From assembly GCA_036736205.1 (NCBI GenBank), contig DAINMX010000143.1:1-15977 (forward strand): a DNA stretch of 15,977 bases, in the 5' to 3' direction. A program made the translations under genes and the position numbers. This document shows positions 1-7,961 of the stretch, piece after piece. This DNA comes from XYA12-FULL-58-9 sp001798605. Lineage in GTDB: Bacteria > Myxococcota > XYA12-FULL-58-9. How positions within the stretch are numbered: position 1 is the first letter of the stretch; each line of letters starts with the position of its first letter. The notes under the pieces are model-generated. The model searched no databases. It saw only the letters and a list, made by a program, of their open reading frames with translations, and was not told the DNA's origin.

Positions 1-50
1 GAGCAAGGCATGCTCGAAGCAAGACAGACGCTTGAGCAAGGCATGCTCGA
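1..50 (+). repeat. 33-bp-period direct repeat in coding sequence
   Basis: The 17-mer GAGCAAGGCATGCTCGA occurs at 1-17 and again, identical, at 34-50. The 33-bp spacing equals 11 codons of the partial reading frame. Each unit also holds a short inverted repeat (GAGCA...TGCTC). The array may continue to the left of the window. Confidence 0.85.
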
Positions 51-63
51 CGAGCGCGACTGA
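1..63 (+). CDS. C-terminal end of an unknown protein with 11-residue repeats (partial)
   Basis: Frame 1 is open from the window edge to a TGA at 61-63 and reads EQGMLEARQTL, then EQGMLDERD. The first six residues of an 11-residue unit recur exactly, and the DNA repeats with a 33-bp period, that is in frame, which supports real coding. The composition (Glu, Gln, Leu, Arg) suggests a helical or coiled-coil tail. Short Gly/Glu-rich repeats of about 11 residues occur at the C-terminus of some Rpn/YhgA-like nuclease-transposase proteins, but too little is visible to assign a family. It lies 113 bp upstream of vapB on the same strand. Confidence 0.5.
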   Translation, partial: EQGMLEARQTLEQGMLDERD

Positions 64-140
64 TCTTCCCTTGCGGACTTGTTGTCAGTGCCGCGTGGCA
101 CACAATTGGCTAGAACGCCATCTGGTGCCGAGGCGTCGTC

Positions 141-178
141 TTGTCAAATGCATATGATTGGTGCATATTGAGATGCAT
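141..178 (+). promoter_or_regulatory. Putative vapBC promoter and autoregulatory operator
   Basis: TTGTCA at 141-146 and CATATT at 164-169 are separated by 17 bp and match the sigma-70 -35 and -10 consensus at 5/6 and 4/6 positions. TGCATAT recurs at 149-155 and 162-168, and ATGCAT at 148-153 and 173-178, so the repeats cover the spacer, the -10 and the vapB start codon. VapB-family antitoxins usually repress their own operon by binding such repeats. Transcription would start at about 176-177, practically on the vapB ATG. Sites are assigned by eye only. Confidence 0.45.
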
Positions 179-377
179 GAGAACAACTCTCGACATCAAC
201 GTTGAGTTGCTACAACGGGCACGGAAATTGAGTAGGATCACAGGAAAGACTGCTCTCGTCCATGCCGGCCTCGAGGCACTCATCGCCCGAGAGGCACGGG
301 CCCGGTTAGCAAGACTGGGTGGCACCGAGAAGAAAGCAACGGCGCCGAAGCGGCGTAGAGGCGCCACCGATCGATGA
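177..377 (+). CDS. vapB: VapB-family antitoxin
   Basis: A 66-residue protein starting MRTTLDINVELLQRARKLS, typical of the small VapB antitoxins paired with PIN toxins. The N-terminal strand (RTTLDI) plus two helices (about residues 8-20 and 24-40, with TGKTALVHAGLEALI) form a ribbon-helix-helix DNA-binding fold. The basic C-terminal tail (EKKATAPKRRRGATDR) would wrap the toxin. The ATG at 177 was chosen over an in-frame TTG at 141 because the family begins at this motif and because 141 falls inside the putative -35 element. No Shine-Dalgarno sequence precedes the ATG. The stop overlaps the vapC start by 4 bp (ATGA), as expected for a co-translated antitoxin-toxin pair. Sure of the family; the operator assignment is inference. 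Confidence 0.88.
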   Translation: MRTTLDINVELLQRARKLSRITGKTALVHAGLEALIAREARARLARLGGTEKKATAPKRRRGATDR

Positions 378-745
378 TCCTCGTAGATACGTCGGTGTGG
401 ATCGATCACCTGCGGACTTCGTCGCTGGTACTCACCCAGCTTCTCGAAGAAGATCGCGTCTTGACTCATCCCTTCGTGCTCGGAGAGCTCATGCTCAGCG
501 GTCTGGTGAATCGCGAGGAGATTCTGGATCTCCTCGAGGCGCTGCCACGAGCTGTTCACGCATCACACGAGGAGGCTTCACAAGTTGTCCGGCGTTGGTC
601 GTTGGACGATCGTGGTGTTGGGTGGGTAGACACACACCTGTTGGCGGCCACCCTTCTCTCCGAGGCCCAGTTGTGGACCCATGACAAGAGACTGAAGGCA
701 GTGAGTGCTGACGCCAAAATTGCGTTTGAGGAAAGGTCGTCCTGA
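374..745 (+). CDS. vapC: VapC-family PIN-domain toxin ribonuclease
   Basis: A 123-residue single PIN domain, the usual length for VapC. It begins MILVDTSVWIDHLR and carries the acidic metal-binding set expected for a PIN nuclease: D5, E38 (in FVLGELMLSGL), D86 (in GVGWVDTHLLAAT) and D104 (in LWTHDKRL). VapC toxins cleave specific RNAs, often initiator tRNA or rRNA, and are held inactive by VapB. All catalytic acids are present, so the toxin looks intact. The start overlaps the vapB stop, indicating translational coupling. It ends 94 bp before the convergent, apparently truncated minus-strand gene at 839. Confidence 0.93.
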   Translation: MILVDTSVWIDHLRTSSLVLTQLLEEDRVLTHPFVLGELMLSGLVNREEILDLLEALPRAVHASHEEASQVVRRWSLDDRGVGWVDTHLLAATLLSEAQLWTHDKRLKAVSADAKIAFEERSS

Positions 746-838
746 GTCCGAATGCGCGCAAAAAGGAAAGGTGGCGTCCCAAGTTGCACCTGGGTCGCAC
801 CCTGGACGGCGTGGTCGCCAAGAACCCGATCGGTGCCA

Positions 839-1198
839 TCACCCTGAGTTTTCAGAGGACCGCAAGTTGCTGACGCTGCCGGTTAGCACAAAGTCGACGC
901 CCAGCGCGCCACCGATGTCCGCAGCGCAGGACAGGTCGGTGCAGCCAAGCGCGTCTTTCATCTTGTCGAGACCGAGCATGGCATTGATGTCCTGAGACCC
1001 GATCACAATGCTGCCGGATTTAGCACCCACCTCATTGACCAAGAGGTCGTCGAGAATTTCGACGGTGGACGCTGGGACGCGCTTGGCGGTGAGCGGCATG
1101 ACCGCGAGTTTCGTTTCAGCGGCGCGTGCCGTTGGGGAAGCGATGATCCCGAGAACCGCTACGGTCAGAAAGTATGGAAGCACGGGCCTCAACAACAT
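839..1198 (-). pseudogene. Secreted CsgG/FlgO-like N-terminal fragment, apparently 3'-truncated
   Basis: A 119-residue frame from an ATG at 1198, with an AGGAG about 11 nt upstream. Residues 1-26 form a signal peptide (hydrophobic LTVAVLGIIA, then a TARA/AET cleavage site). The mature part follows a pattern common in myxobacterial secreted proteins: a KLAVMPL strand, a helix before IVIGSQDINAMLG, then CTDLSCAADIGGALGVDF and VLTGSVSNL. Related proteins, which have a CsgG/FlgO-like nucleotide-binding-type fold, normally continue with more strands and often PEGA or other domains. Here the similarity ends at TGSVSNL, and the frame stops eight codons later in sequence that lies against the vapC 3' end. 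I read it as a gene broken at about 850-865, but a natural short form cannot be excluded. Confidence 0.55.
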
Positions 1199-1287
1199 GG
1201 GGGGTACCGCTCCTGATGGACGTGGCGCCAACCACGAGCATCGTCGCACTTCGATCCGGCGGACGCCATATCACGGACATTTGCATG

Positions 1288-1314
1288 AAGCGGGCGCGCG
1301 GTCTGCCCGTTTTT
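1288..1314 (+). terminator. Terminator-like hairpin with T-tract, + strand
   Basis: AAGCGGGC at 1288-1295 pairs with GCCCGTTT at 1305-1312 around a 9-nt loop, and a run of five T follows at 1310-1314. It has the form of an intrinsic terminator for + strand transcription, although both flanking genes are on the minus strand. It could stop read-through coming from vapBC. The G:U pair and weak A/T base lower confidence. Confidence 0.3.
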
Positions 1315-1369
1315 GCGGCGGCCAAACAGAGCAACTTGTCGCTTCTATCTCATGGACATTCAATATCGA

Positions 1370-2779
1370 TCATGACCCTTTTGCAGCCTCGAGCATTTGT
1401 GTGAAGATGCCTCGGACCTTCTCGACATCTGCAAGAGTCACGGCTGCAGTGAGGCGTGCCATCACGGCAGCTTCTGGAGCCGGAGAGAACATGGCACCGG
1501 GGGCACCGACGAGTCCGTAGCGTTGAATCATGATTTCGCTGGCGGCTTTGGCGTCGGTGGCCGGTTTGCCAGATTCGTCTCGAATGAGGCTTCGCCCATC
1601 GTCGTCGACGAGCGCGACCGTGCCATAAAACGATCCGCCAATGGAGAAGGGCAGGCCCAGGTCATCACAAACCTCGGCCATAGCGCTACGAGCGTCGTCG
1701 AGGGCAACAAATCGCGGTCCCATGGCGGCGTGGATGCCCTTGGGAAACGAGTGTAGAGCGTAGGCGACCAATGCTTCCTGTGGACGGGGATAGGTGTTGG
1801 TGGCGGCGAGACGCTTCATCATCTGAGTTTTCAGGTGGATCGCAACCGCATCGTGTCTTTCGGGGGCGAACCACATGACCGTGGCTGTCTTGTTCTGCGA
1901 GCTGGTTACCTTGGTTTCACCGACCAACACGCCGAGATAACCGAGCACCTCGGGGGCGAGGCCTCTCTCGGCCCTGTTGAGGCCGACGGTTTCGAGGTGT
2001 CCCTCGGGGGCGAGGGGTGAGTAGAAGGCATCGACGAGCACTGGCAGGTCGGCGGCAGCGGCAACTTCGACGTATCGCTCGAGCTCACCCGGGGCCATGC
2101 CGACGCCGGTGGGATTTGATGGCAGGATTGGAATCGCAGCTACAGGTACGAGGTTCTCTCTCTCGCAAAACTCTATGGCCTCTGTGAGGCCTTCGGCAGA
2201 GGCGGACAGACCGTGCTCGGGGTGCGCGGCAGCGTGGACAAGGGCCAAGCCGAGCTCTTCAGCCAGCGGTTGGTAACCAGACCACGCCAGTGTGTCGAGA
2301 ATGATCGCCCTTTGTCCCCGGGCGTTTGGATGGCGCGACATCAATGCGCGCATGGCCATGTCGAGGGCGATGCGCCCCGAAATCGTCTGGATTGCGACGG
2401 TCTTGGTCGCGGTGATACCCCAGCTGTGCGCCAGCCGATCAGTGACCGCTGGGTACTGCTGCTGATAGTTGCCCGAGTAACCATACGCATCACCTCGGGT
2501 GCGGCGCATCTCAACGACTCCGGCGGCGATGAGCTCGTCGCGCGCTTCTTCGATGAAAGCGACAAACTCGTCAGCAAGAGGCTCACCCACATCGGCAATG
2601 TCACCAGCAGATTGATCAACAACCTCGTGACCTTTGCTCCGTCGGTCGCGGGCTATTAGCTTGAGCCCTGGCAGTGTCGGCAAACCGGGAACAGCAATAG
2701 ATAACTGAGACCTTCTCAGTCCCTCGGAGTGCTCAATGTATCGACACATGGCAAGAGCAGAGGGGTTTTGCTGGGTCAT
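1370..2779 (-). CDS. PLP-dependent aminotransferase, class I/II fold
   Basis: A 469-residue fold-type I PLP enzyme that should transfer amino groups between an amino acid and a 2-oxo acid in the cytoplasm; the substrate is not predictable. Visible motifs: TISGRIALDMAM (about 131-142, cofactor phosphate loop position), SNPTG (221-225, with the Asn that contacts the PLP ring oxygen), VLVDAFYSPL (247-256, Asp for the pyridine nitrogen and Tyr), and VGETKVTSSQNK, where K290 is the likely Schiff-base lysine and K297 a second candidate. The C-terminal small domain has MARLTAAV, matching the usual carboxylate-binding Arg region. Of two adjacent ATGs (2782 and 2779) the second is preferred because GGAGG then sits 6 nt upstream. 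It follows the PHP/membrane gene by about 32 bp, so co-transcription is likely. About 30-60 N-terminal residues precede the recognisable fold. Confidence 0.9.
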   Translation of the reverse strand: MTQQNPSALAMCRYIEHSEGLRRSQLSIAVPGLPTLPGLKLIARDRRSKGHEVVDQSAGDIADVGEPLADEFVAFIEEARDELIAAGVVEMRRTRGDAYGYSGNYQQQYPAVTDRLAHSWGITATKTVAIQTISGRIALDMAMRALMSRHPNARGQRAIILDTLAWSGYQPLAEELGLALVHAAAHPEHGLSASAEGLTEAIEFCERENLVPVAAIPILPSNPTGVGMAPGELERYVEVAAAADLPVLVDAFYSPLAPEGHLETVGLNRAERGLAPEVLGYLGVLVGETKVTSSQNKTATVMWFAPERHDAVAIHLKTQMMKRLAATNTYPRPQEALVAYALHSFPKGIHAAMGPRFVALDDARSAMAEVCDDLGLPFSIGGSFYGTVALVDDDGRSLIRDESGKPATDAKAASEIMIQRYGLVGAPGAMFSPAPEAAVMARLTAAVTLADVEKVRGIFTQMLEAAKGS

Positions 2780-2811
2780 CATAATCCTCCGGCAGAAGAG
2801 CCTGGATTGTC

Positions 2812-5800
2812 CTACCGCGGGGTGGGCCTTACCGCCAGTCTCGCAAATTTCTGTAGATACCTGTCGGCATGGGACAAATAGAACGCCAAGGCGTCTTCGA
2901 AGCGCTTTCCAACCAATCCATTGAGCAACATTTCAGAGACGATTCGCTTCTGTTTCAGAACCTGCTGGGATTGCAGAAGGAACCGCTTTTCGTCCCGAGA
3001 CATGTGTTCCATTTGCTTGAGGAGAGTCGCTCTGGCGCGTGGCTGGTACATCCAGAAGTAGAGAAGGTCCAGTGAATCGATGACTATGTCGCGAAGAAGA
3101 TCCGGATTCTTTTCGTTGAGCTCCGCGAAGGCATGGGACCGTTCCAGCAAAGCCAACACGTCCTGTTCAGGAAACGTTGTTTCCAACCGCTCGAACACGT
3201 CATAGATTTGCGATAGCTTCTCTTGGTAGTCGATTTTCCGATGCGAGAAGTTATGCTGCCGGTCGACCGCGCCCTCGATGATTGCGGCAACAGTGTCAGA
3301 GGCCGCCTTTGATATGATTGCGGCCCACAATTGCATGTCCGCCAAAGCAACCTCCGTGGAGACACCCGCCGTCGTAATGAAATGCAAGATGACGAAGTTG
3401 AGACCCAAAGCAACGGGAATTGAGAGGATGCTCCTAAAAAAATTGCCAATAATTGCTCCGAGCGGCAGCCCCCGAAAGGTGTTGTGGCTCGAGACGTAGA
3501 CGCCATTAATAAGCGCCATGAATGAATAGAGAAGGATTGGACTGGAGGTGGTGGTGATGCCGAAGCTGCGCGCGAGCACAACATCTTTGACCAAGAAGTC
3601 CAAAAGTGGAACCGAGAAACCAGTGAACATGAGGGAGTCGGCTACACGATCCCACGAGACCAGTTTTTTCCATTTAAGAAGCGATGACCGCCAAACTCCT
3701 CCTCCGCCCACCACGGATTGCAAGACGTTTCTCAGGCCAGTGATGCCGAACCAAATCAACGCGCCAAAATATGCAAGCAACCACCAATCCTTCGTCAGGT
3801 AGAAGGTAAAGAATGCTGGGAGAAAACCGAGAGAAATCTTTGCTATGTTCATCAGCCCCGAATTCAAGTGGCTCAAACGCGGCCGACGTTGGGTCCCGTC
3901 ACCCACCAAGGCTGATAATGAAAGGCCATTGCTCAGCCGCTCGGGCTTGCCCCCAAGCGAAGCGATGTTGCCGTTGGTGGCGAGGGTTGTACTGTTGTGT
4001 CCAACCGACCAGGTCACCTTCTGCTCATGTTCGAGAACGTCCGCCGCCAGGTCTCGACGCGCGTGCAATTGGCGAATCGGAGGACTGCCGCTTTGGCCCG
4101 CCATGATTTGCCGCCTCGCAACCGTTGTCACCGGTAACACACGGCTGGGGTCTCGACGAATTTCTCGACGAGCGCGCCAAGGCAGACTCGGTGTAACCAC
4201 CAGACCCATGCCCCTGGTGTGTCGAGAATGTCCAATCGAGTCACTGCCTAGGCGGCTTCGAAGCCTGCTGCCCTTGTAGAACCCGAGCAGCGTCTTGAGA
4301 TCCCTCAAGATGATGCGCAACTTTTCGACGGTCCGCTCATCATGCGGGCCATTTTCAACGGAGGCCAAGATCTCTCGTACCATCCGCTTCGCTTCCACAA
4401 CGTTGCCACTGTTGATGACCAGTCTCATCTCGTTGATGAGAAGTCGATGCTGGGTGCGGCCCTGTGCCCAATCCTTCAGGTTGTAAATTTCAATATGGGT
4501 AACGCGCCCCTTTCCATCATAGAGCACCTCCAGCACATCCGCTGGCGACAAATTTGAAGGGTTGAGTGTAATCCGCGATCGACAGGGCAGTTGTTCCAGT
4601 TTGGCGATCATCGTGGCCGTGTCAAAACGCAGCATCTCCGGCACATCCTCACCATCAGACGGAATCCTCGGATCCAACACGGTCGGATTTGCTTCGGGAC
4701 GGAGGTACTCCTCCACGAGCGTCTCTGGAGCCAACTGATCGAACGAATTGACCAACGCGCCGATGCGAGTTCGCTCTGTCTCGGATGCATTCTTGTACAC
4801 CTCTGAGAGGTCCTCGGTCCTTTTCTTGAGGTGCGGTAGGATCATTTGGTGTGCATACTCCGCGAGATGGACCAACGATGCTTGGCCACATCCTACCGAA
4901 GAGATGAACGCCTCCTCCTGCAATGGAAGCACGGCGAGACCGAGCTTCTCGTTGATCGTGGGCAGGTGGTTCTTATTGAAGCTGCGCAAGAGTTCGAGGA
5001 CACGTTGTCTTTCATACTCGACAACTGCCCGCCCCTGCGCCAAGAATGCCTCAACCTCAGGCTCCTCCAAGAAACGCAAGAAGTCCTCATGGCCGAGAAA
5101 ACCGCGAGGCGACCAAATGATCTGAACGTATTTGTTGCGAAGTCGCGCCTTCACTTCGACTCCGATACGTACATCGACGCCCATGACAGCGGCGGCTTCG
5201 AGAAGCTCAGCCGCCACCTCGGGTTTGACATCGTTGTAGTAGATGACACCTAGAAAGCGGACACCTTTGATCCACGCATCCATAATCAGATGGGTGGGTG
5301 ACTTGCGCCCCTTGGTGTTTGCGTCGTGAACGTGATGATCAAAGGCGAGTTGGTTCCAGGCCTCCGGCATCTCCAAAAGGTGATACTTATGAAGTTGCTT
5401 GCGGATGAGGCGGGCCTTTCCCGAAGAGGCCTCTCGGAAATCGCGGGCCAGCTCCAACTGCCTCTTCTCATGGCCCCCTGCACGGACGATCTCCTTCATA
5501 ATTTGCATCAAAACGCGAGCCACGTTCATGCGAAGAGCATGACTGCTCTCGTGAAGGGTCTCTGCTCGCACTGCGCGTAGTGCTGCCAATCGTTCGCCCG
5601 CACTTCCACGTTCGAACGTCCCGAGCAAGTCAATCATGGCGCACGCGACGCGCAGCGACTTCGCAGCAGCTAACTCTTTGATACCGCGTGGATGCAAGCC
5701 GGGCTCAAACAGTCTGCGAAGAAGTGCGGGATTTCTGCCGCGCGAGAGGATCTTGTTGACGATCTCGAGGAGTCGGTAGTCGTCTTCGTCGTAATACAAA

Positions 5801-5826
5801 TGGTAACGAAGGCCACGGTTGTTCAC
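2812..5826 (-). CDS. Degenerate PHP-domain protein fused to a polytopic membrane domain
   Basis: A 1004-residue protein with no named family that I can give. Residues about 1-155 are helical and charged. Residues 161-228 resemble a PHP metallo-phosphoesterase core: FDHHVHD, SPTHLIMDAWIKGVRFLGV, and MGVDVRIGVEV. The HxH motif is kept, but the usual ITDHD motif is replaced by IYYNDV, so catalysis is doubtful. Residues about 230-515 look soluble and mixed. A basic, Ser/Arg-rich linker follows (about 520-655). At least four to six hydrophobic segments lie at about 662-678, 681-698, 731-750, 762-778, 790-818 and 830-850, then a soluble helical tail (860-1004). It probably sits in the inner membrane with both ends cytoplasmic. 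The start is GTG with GGAG 8 nt upstream. It lies 139 bp after the SurA-like gene; that gap carries two copies of TCCAACGTC (5869, 5909) but no clear terminator. Confidence 0.75.
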   Translation of the reverse strand: MNNRGLRYHLYYDEDDYRLLEIVNKILSRGRNPALLRRLFEPGLHPRGIKELAAAKSLRVACAMIDLLGTFERGSAGERLAALRAVRAETLHESSHALRMNVARVLMQIMKEIVRAGGHEKRQLELARDFREASSGKARLIRKQLHKYHLLEMPEAWNQLAFDHHVHDANTKGRKSPTHLIMDAWIKGVRFLGVIYYNDVKPEVAAELLEAAAVMGVDVRIGVEVKARLRNKYVQIIWSPRGFLGHEDFLRFLEEPEVEAFLAQGRAVVEYERQRVLELLRSFNKNHLPTINEKLGLAVLPLQEEAFISSVGCGQASLVHLAEYAHQMILPHLKKRTEDLSEVYKNASETERTRIGALVNSFDQLAPETLVEEYLRPEANPTVLDPRIPSDGEDVPEMLRFDTATMIAKLEQLPCRSRITLNPSNLSPADVLEVLYDGKGRVTHIEIYNLKDWAQGRTQHRLLINEMRLVINSGNVVEAKRMVREILASVENGPHDERTVEKLRIILRDLKTLLGFYKGSRLRSRLGSDSIGHSRHTRGMGLVVTPSLPWRARREIRRDPSRVLPVTTVARRQIMAGQSGSPPIRQLHARRDLAADVLEHEQKVTWSVGHNSTTLATNGNIASLGGKPERLSNGLSLSALVGDGTQRRPRLSHLNSGLMNIAKISLGFLPAFFTFYLTKDWWLLAYFGALIWFGITGLRNVLQSVVGGGGVWRSSLLKWKKLVSWDRVADSLMFTGFSVPLLDFLVKDVVLARSFGITTTSSPILLYSFMALINGVYVSSHNTFRGLPLGAIIGNFFRSILSIPVALGLNFVILHFITTAGVSTEVALADMQLWAAIISKAASDTVAAIIEGAVDRQHNFSHRKIDYQEKLSQIYDVFERLETTFPEQDVLALLERSHAFAELNEKNPDLLRDIVIDSLDLLYFWMYQPRARATLLKQMEHMSRDEKRFLLQSQQVLKQKRIVSEMLLNGLVGKRFEDALAFYLSHADRYLQKFARLAVRPTPR

Positions 5827-5965
5827 GAGTTGTGCTCCAGTTCATGGAAGCCAGTCAATGCTGTGGCATCCAACGTCAATCACCCAAGACCGTCAACTGC
5901 CTTTGCCGTCCAACGTCGGAGAAAACGAGTGCGGGGACGAGTAAGATCCATTGGCTCGAACAGAA

Positions 5966-7036
5966 TCAGATTCTCACGTCGACAAACGCTTTAGCGCGTA
6001 GCTCCTTGAGCCAGCTCTGCATTTGTACGTCTACCTGCTCTTGATAAAGTTCGTTGCGGAATGTGTCGAGGGCTTTCTCATCATCGCAGTCGCCCGCTGA
6101 CGGGGCACGCCGATCGGTAACCTTGATAATGTGGAATCCGAACTCAGTGCGAATGACAGGAGAGATTTCTCCAACCTTCAGTTGAAAAGCGGTCCCTTCG
6201 AACTGTTCCACCATTTCTCCACGGCCGAAGCAGCCGATGTCTCCGTCAGGGGCGGCCTTGTCGTCGGAGTGCTTGAGTGCGTAGGAGGCGAAATCGGCAC
6301 CGGACGATAACTCGGCCTGCATCTGACTCATGCGGGCGCGCAAACTCTCGATCTGTGCGGCGGTTGCGGCCGTAGGAATCTGCGCGAGAATATGCGATGC
6401 ACAGACGTTGATGTTCTTGGTGCCGGTTAGCTGACGTTCTTCGCATCGACGGCGGGCATCGGCATCTTTGATTTGGACCTTTCCCTGCACTTGAAACTGG
6501 ATCAATCGCGCCCGCTCAATTTGCGATCGCAGCTTGTCGCGATACTCCGACCAGGTGAGTCCTTGGGTATACAGAGCTGCCTGCAATTGGTCTTGCGTGA
6601 GATTATTCATACGCAGGACTTCCCCGATGGCGCGGTCGACATCTTTGTCAGTAACACCGAGGCGATCTTTGCTTCTCTCGATCTCCGTGGTGACAATCCG
6701 TTCATCAATCTCGATGTCAAGCACGCGTTGCATGATGGCATGTCGCCGCTTTTCGAGCTCGGCACCAGAGACGTCTTGGAGCTGAGCCATGTATGGCTGA
6801 GCCTTGGCCTCGAGCTCGCTCAGAGTGATTATCTCGTTCTCAATGACGGCGGCGATTGTGTCGACCACGACACGCTGACCCGCTTTTCTGAGTTTCCCAC
6901 GTTTATCGGATTTGTCAGCATTTTTGGGGGCTTCAGCACTGGTGGGGTTGCCAGGATGGGCAGGCTCAACAGCATGAACAAAAGATGCGGTGCCCATTAC
7001 AAAGCAGAATGCGACAAGCATGATTTTAGCGAACAC
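5966..7036 (-). CDS. SurA-like periplasmic parvulin peptidyl-prolyl isomerase
   Basis: A 356-residue exported chaperone-isomerase. A signal peptide (LVAFCFVMGTASFVHA, then VEP) leads into a Lys-rich spacer, then a SurA N-terminal-like helical region (about 58-184, starting DTIAAVIENEIITLSELEAKA). One parvulin (PpiC/rotamase) domain follows at about 211-308, with SHILAQ, FASYALKHSDD, GDIGCFGRGEMVEQFE and FGFHIIKV. E. coli SurA (428 residues) has two parvulin domains, so this is a single-rotamase relative. The GTG at 7036 is preferred because AGGAG lies 7 nt upstream; an ATG at 7054 is in frame but has no clear Shine-Dalgarno, and an ATG at 7021 is also possible. The start overlaps the end of the preceding isomerase gene. 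It likely helps outer-membrane proteins fold. Confidence 0.92.
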   Translation of the reverse strand: MFAKIMLVAFCFVMGTASFVHAVEPAHPGNPTSAEAPKNADKSDKRGKLRKAGQRVVVDTIAAVIENEIITLSELEAKAQPYMAQLQDVSGAELEKRRHAIMQRVLDIEIDERIVTTEIERSKDRLGVTDKDVDRAIGEVLRMNNLTQDQLQAALYTQGLTWSEYRDKLRSQIERARLIQFQVQGKVQIKDADARRRCEERQLTGTKNINVCASHILAQIPTAATAAQIESLRARMSQMQAELSSGADFASYALKHSDDKAAPDGDIGCFGRGEMVEQFEGTAFQLKVGEISPVIRTEFGFHIIKVTDRRAPSAGDCDDEKALDTFRNELYQEQVDVQMQSWLKELRAKAFVDVRI

Positions 7037-7961
7037 GTGCCAGCTCCTTCTCATCTATGGCGATCTTTGCTTTCGCGCGCAACTCAACAAGCTTGCTGTT
7101 GTGGGCGTCGCTCTCTTTTTGGTGGCGCAGGAGGCGCTCGACCTGATCTCGAACCTTCTCAATGGGTCTGAGACCTTCGGACCTCTTCTCGACGATCTTG
7201 AACAGATGAAATCCGAAGTCGCTGCCGACTACATTGCTGACTTCACCTTCGCGCAAATCAAAGCAAACATTGTCGAAAACGTCGGGCATCGATCCGCGAA
7301 CGAAAAAGCCGAGATCACCACCGTTTTTCGCTTCCGGGCTCAATGAGTATTTGACTGCCGCCTCTCCGAAAGGCATTCCTCGTTGAATTTCACGTAGAAT
7401 TGCTTCCGCCTTTTCTTCGGTTTGCACAACAATTTGCAACGCATGCACTTCGTCGGGTTGAATCTGCAATTCAGGATGGTTCTTGATATAATCTGAGATT
7501 TCGGCGTCAGTAACCGCGATGCGAGCGAAAACATGGTCGTGCAGATACTTGCGGATGAGGCTGAGCTCGCGCAGCTCACGTTTGAGCTCGGCTGGGGTGA
7601 CGTCCTTCGCGTGTAGCAACTCATCAATGTCGGTATCCGACCAACCGGCACGCGTCCTCTCATAGGCGGCCTCTACTTCATCGGTACCGACGACGACATG
7701 GTAGCGCTCCGCCTCCCGTAACAGCAACCGTCGGTCAATCAAGTTGTCCAACAGTGTTCTCGTTTGCACCCTTAGGCTTTCCAGCGAGGGTTGCGCACCT
7801 TCTTCTCCATCGAAACGATTACGGCGCAGTTCCCGCTCCAGGGCATCGAGATAGAGGGGCGCACCGTCAACTGTAGCGACGACACTTCGGTGCTCTTGCT
7901 GCTTCTCTTGGCATGCGACCATGAGACAAATAACGAGTCCGGTGCAGGCAAATACTTTCAT
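7026..7961 (-). CDS. Parvulin-type peptidyl-prolyl isomerase lipoprotein
   Basis: A 311-residue lipoprotein. The signal peptide MKVFACTGLVICLMVAC ends in a lipobox with the acylated Cys at 17. A SurA_N/PrsA-like helical region (about 26-165, with LLDNLIDRRLLLREAER) precedes one parvulin domain at about 168-262 (VHALQIVV, FGEAAVKYSLSPEAKNGGDLG, FFVRGSMPDVF, DFGFHLFKIVEKR). A basic coiled-coil-like tail closes it. The architecture is that of PrsA/PpiD-type foldases on the periplasmic face of a membrane. A GGAG lies 5 nt before the ATG at 7961. The start overlaps the stop of the upstream isomerase by 4 bp (ATGA), so the two are translationally coupled. The start region is one copy of the duplicated segment at 7948-8012. 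Confidence 0.93.
   Translation of the reverse strand: MKVFACTGLVICLMVACQEKQQEHRSVVATVDGAPLYLDALERELRRNRFDGEEGAQPSLESLRVQTRTLLDNLIDRRLLLREAERYHVVVGTDEVEAAYERTRAGWSDTDIDELLHAKDVTPAELKRELRELSLIRKYLHDHVFARIAVTDAEISDYIKNHPELQIQPDEVHALQIVVQTEEKAEAILREIQRGMPFGEAAVKYSLSPEAKNGGDLGFFVRGSMPDVFDNVCFDLREGEVSNVVGSDFGFHLFKIVEKRSEGLRPIEKVRDQVERLLRHQKESDAHNSKLVELRAKAKIAIDEKELARVR

Noticed and set aside
88..101. GTGCC-GCGT-GGCAC hairpin after the partial first gene as a terminator
   Set aside because: Only a 5-bp stem and no T-run after it.
495..842. 115-codon minus-strand frame running under vapC
   Set aside because: It overlaps vapC, whose PIN motifs are complete, and continues no recognisable part of the truncated secreted protein.
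3874..4270. Basic, Ser/Arg-rich stretch of the PHP/membrane protein as a frameshifted segment
   Set aside because: The frame is continuous on both sides and the composition fits a flexible linker before the membrane part; no alternative frame gives a better protein.
5962..5974. AGAATC-A-GATTCT palindrome at the end of the SurA-like gene as a terminator
   Set aside because: The stem is short and A/T-rich, no T-tract follows on the minus strand, and it spans the stop codon.
6473..7171. 232-codon open frame on the + strand
   Set aside because: It is antisense to the SurA-like gene, has no recognisable domain and mirrors the codon pattern of the real gene.
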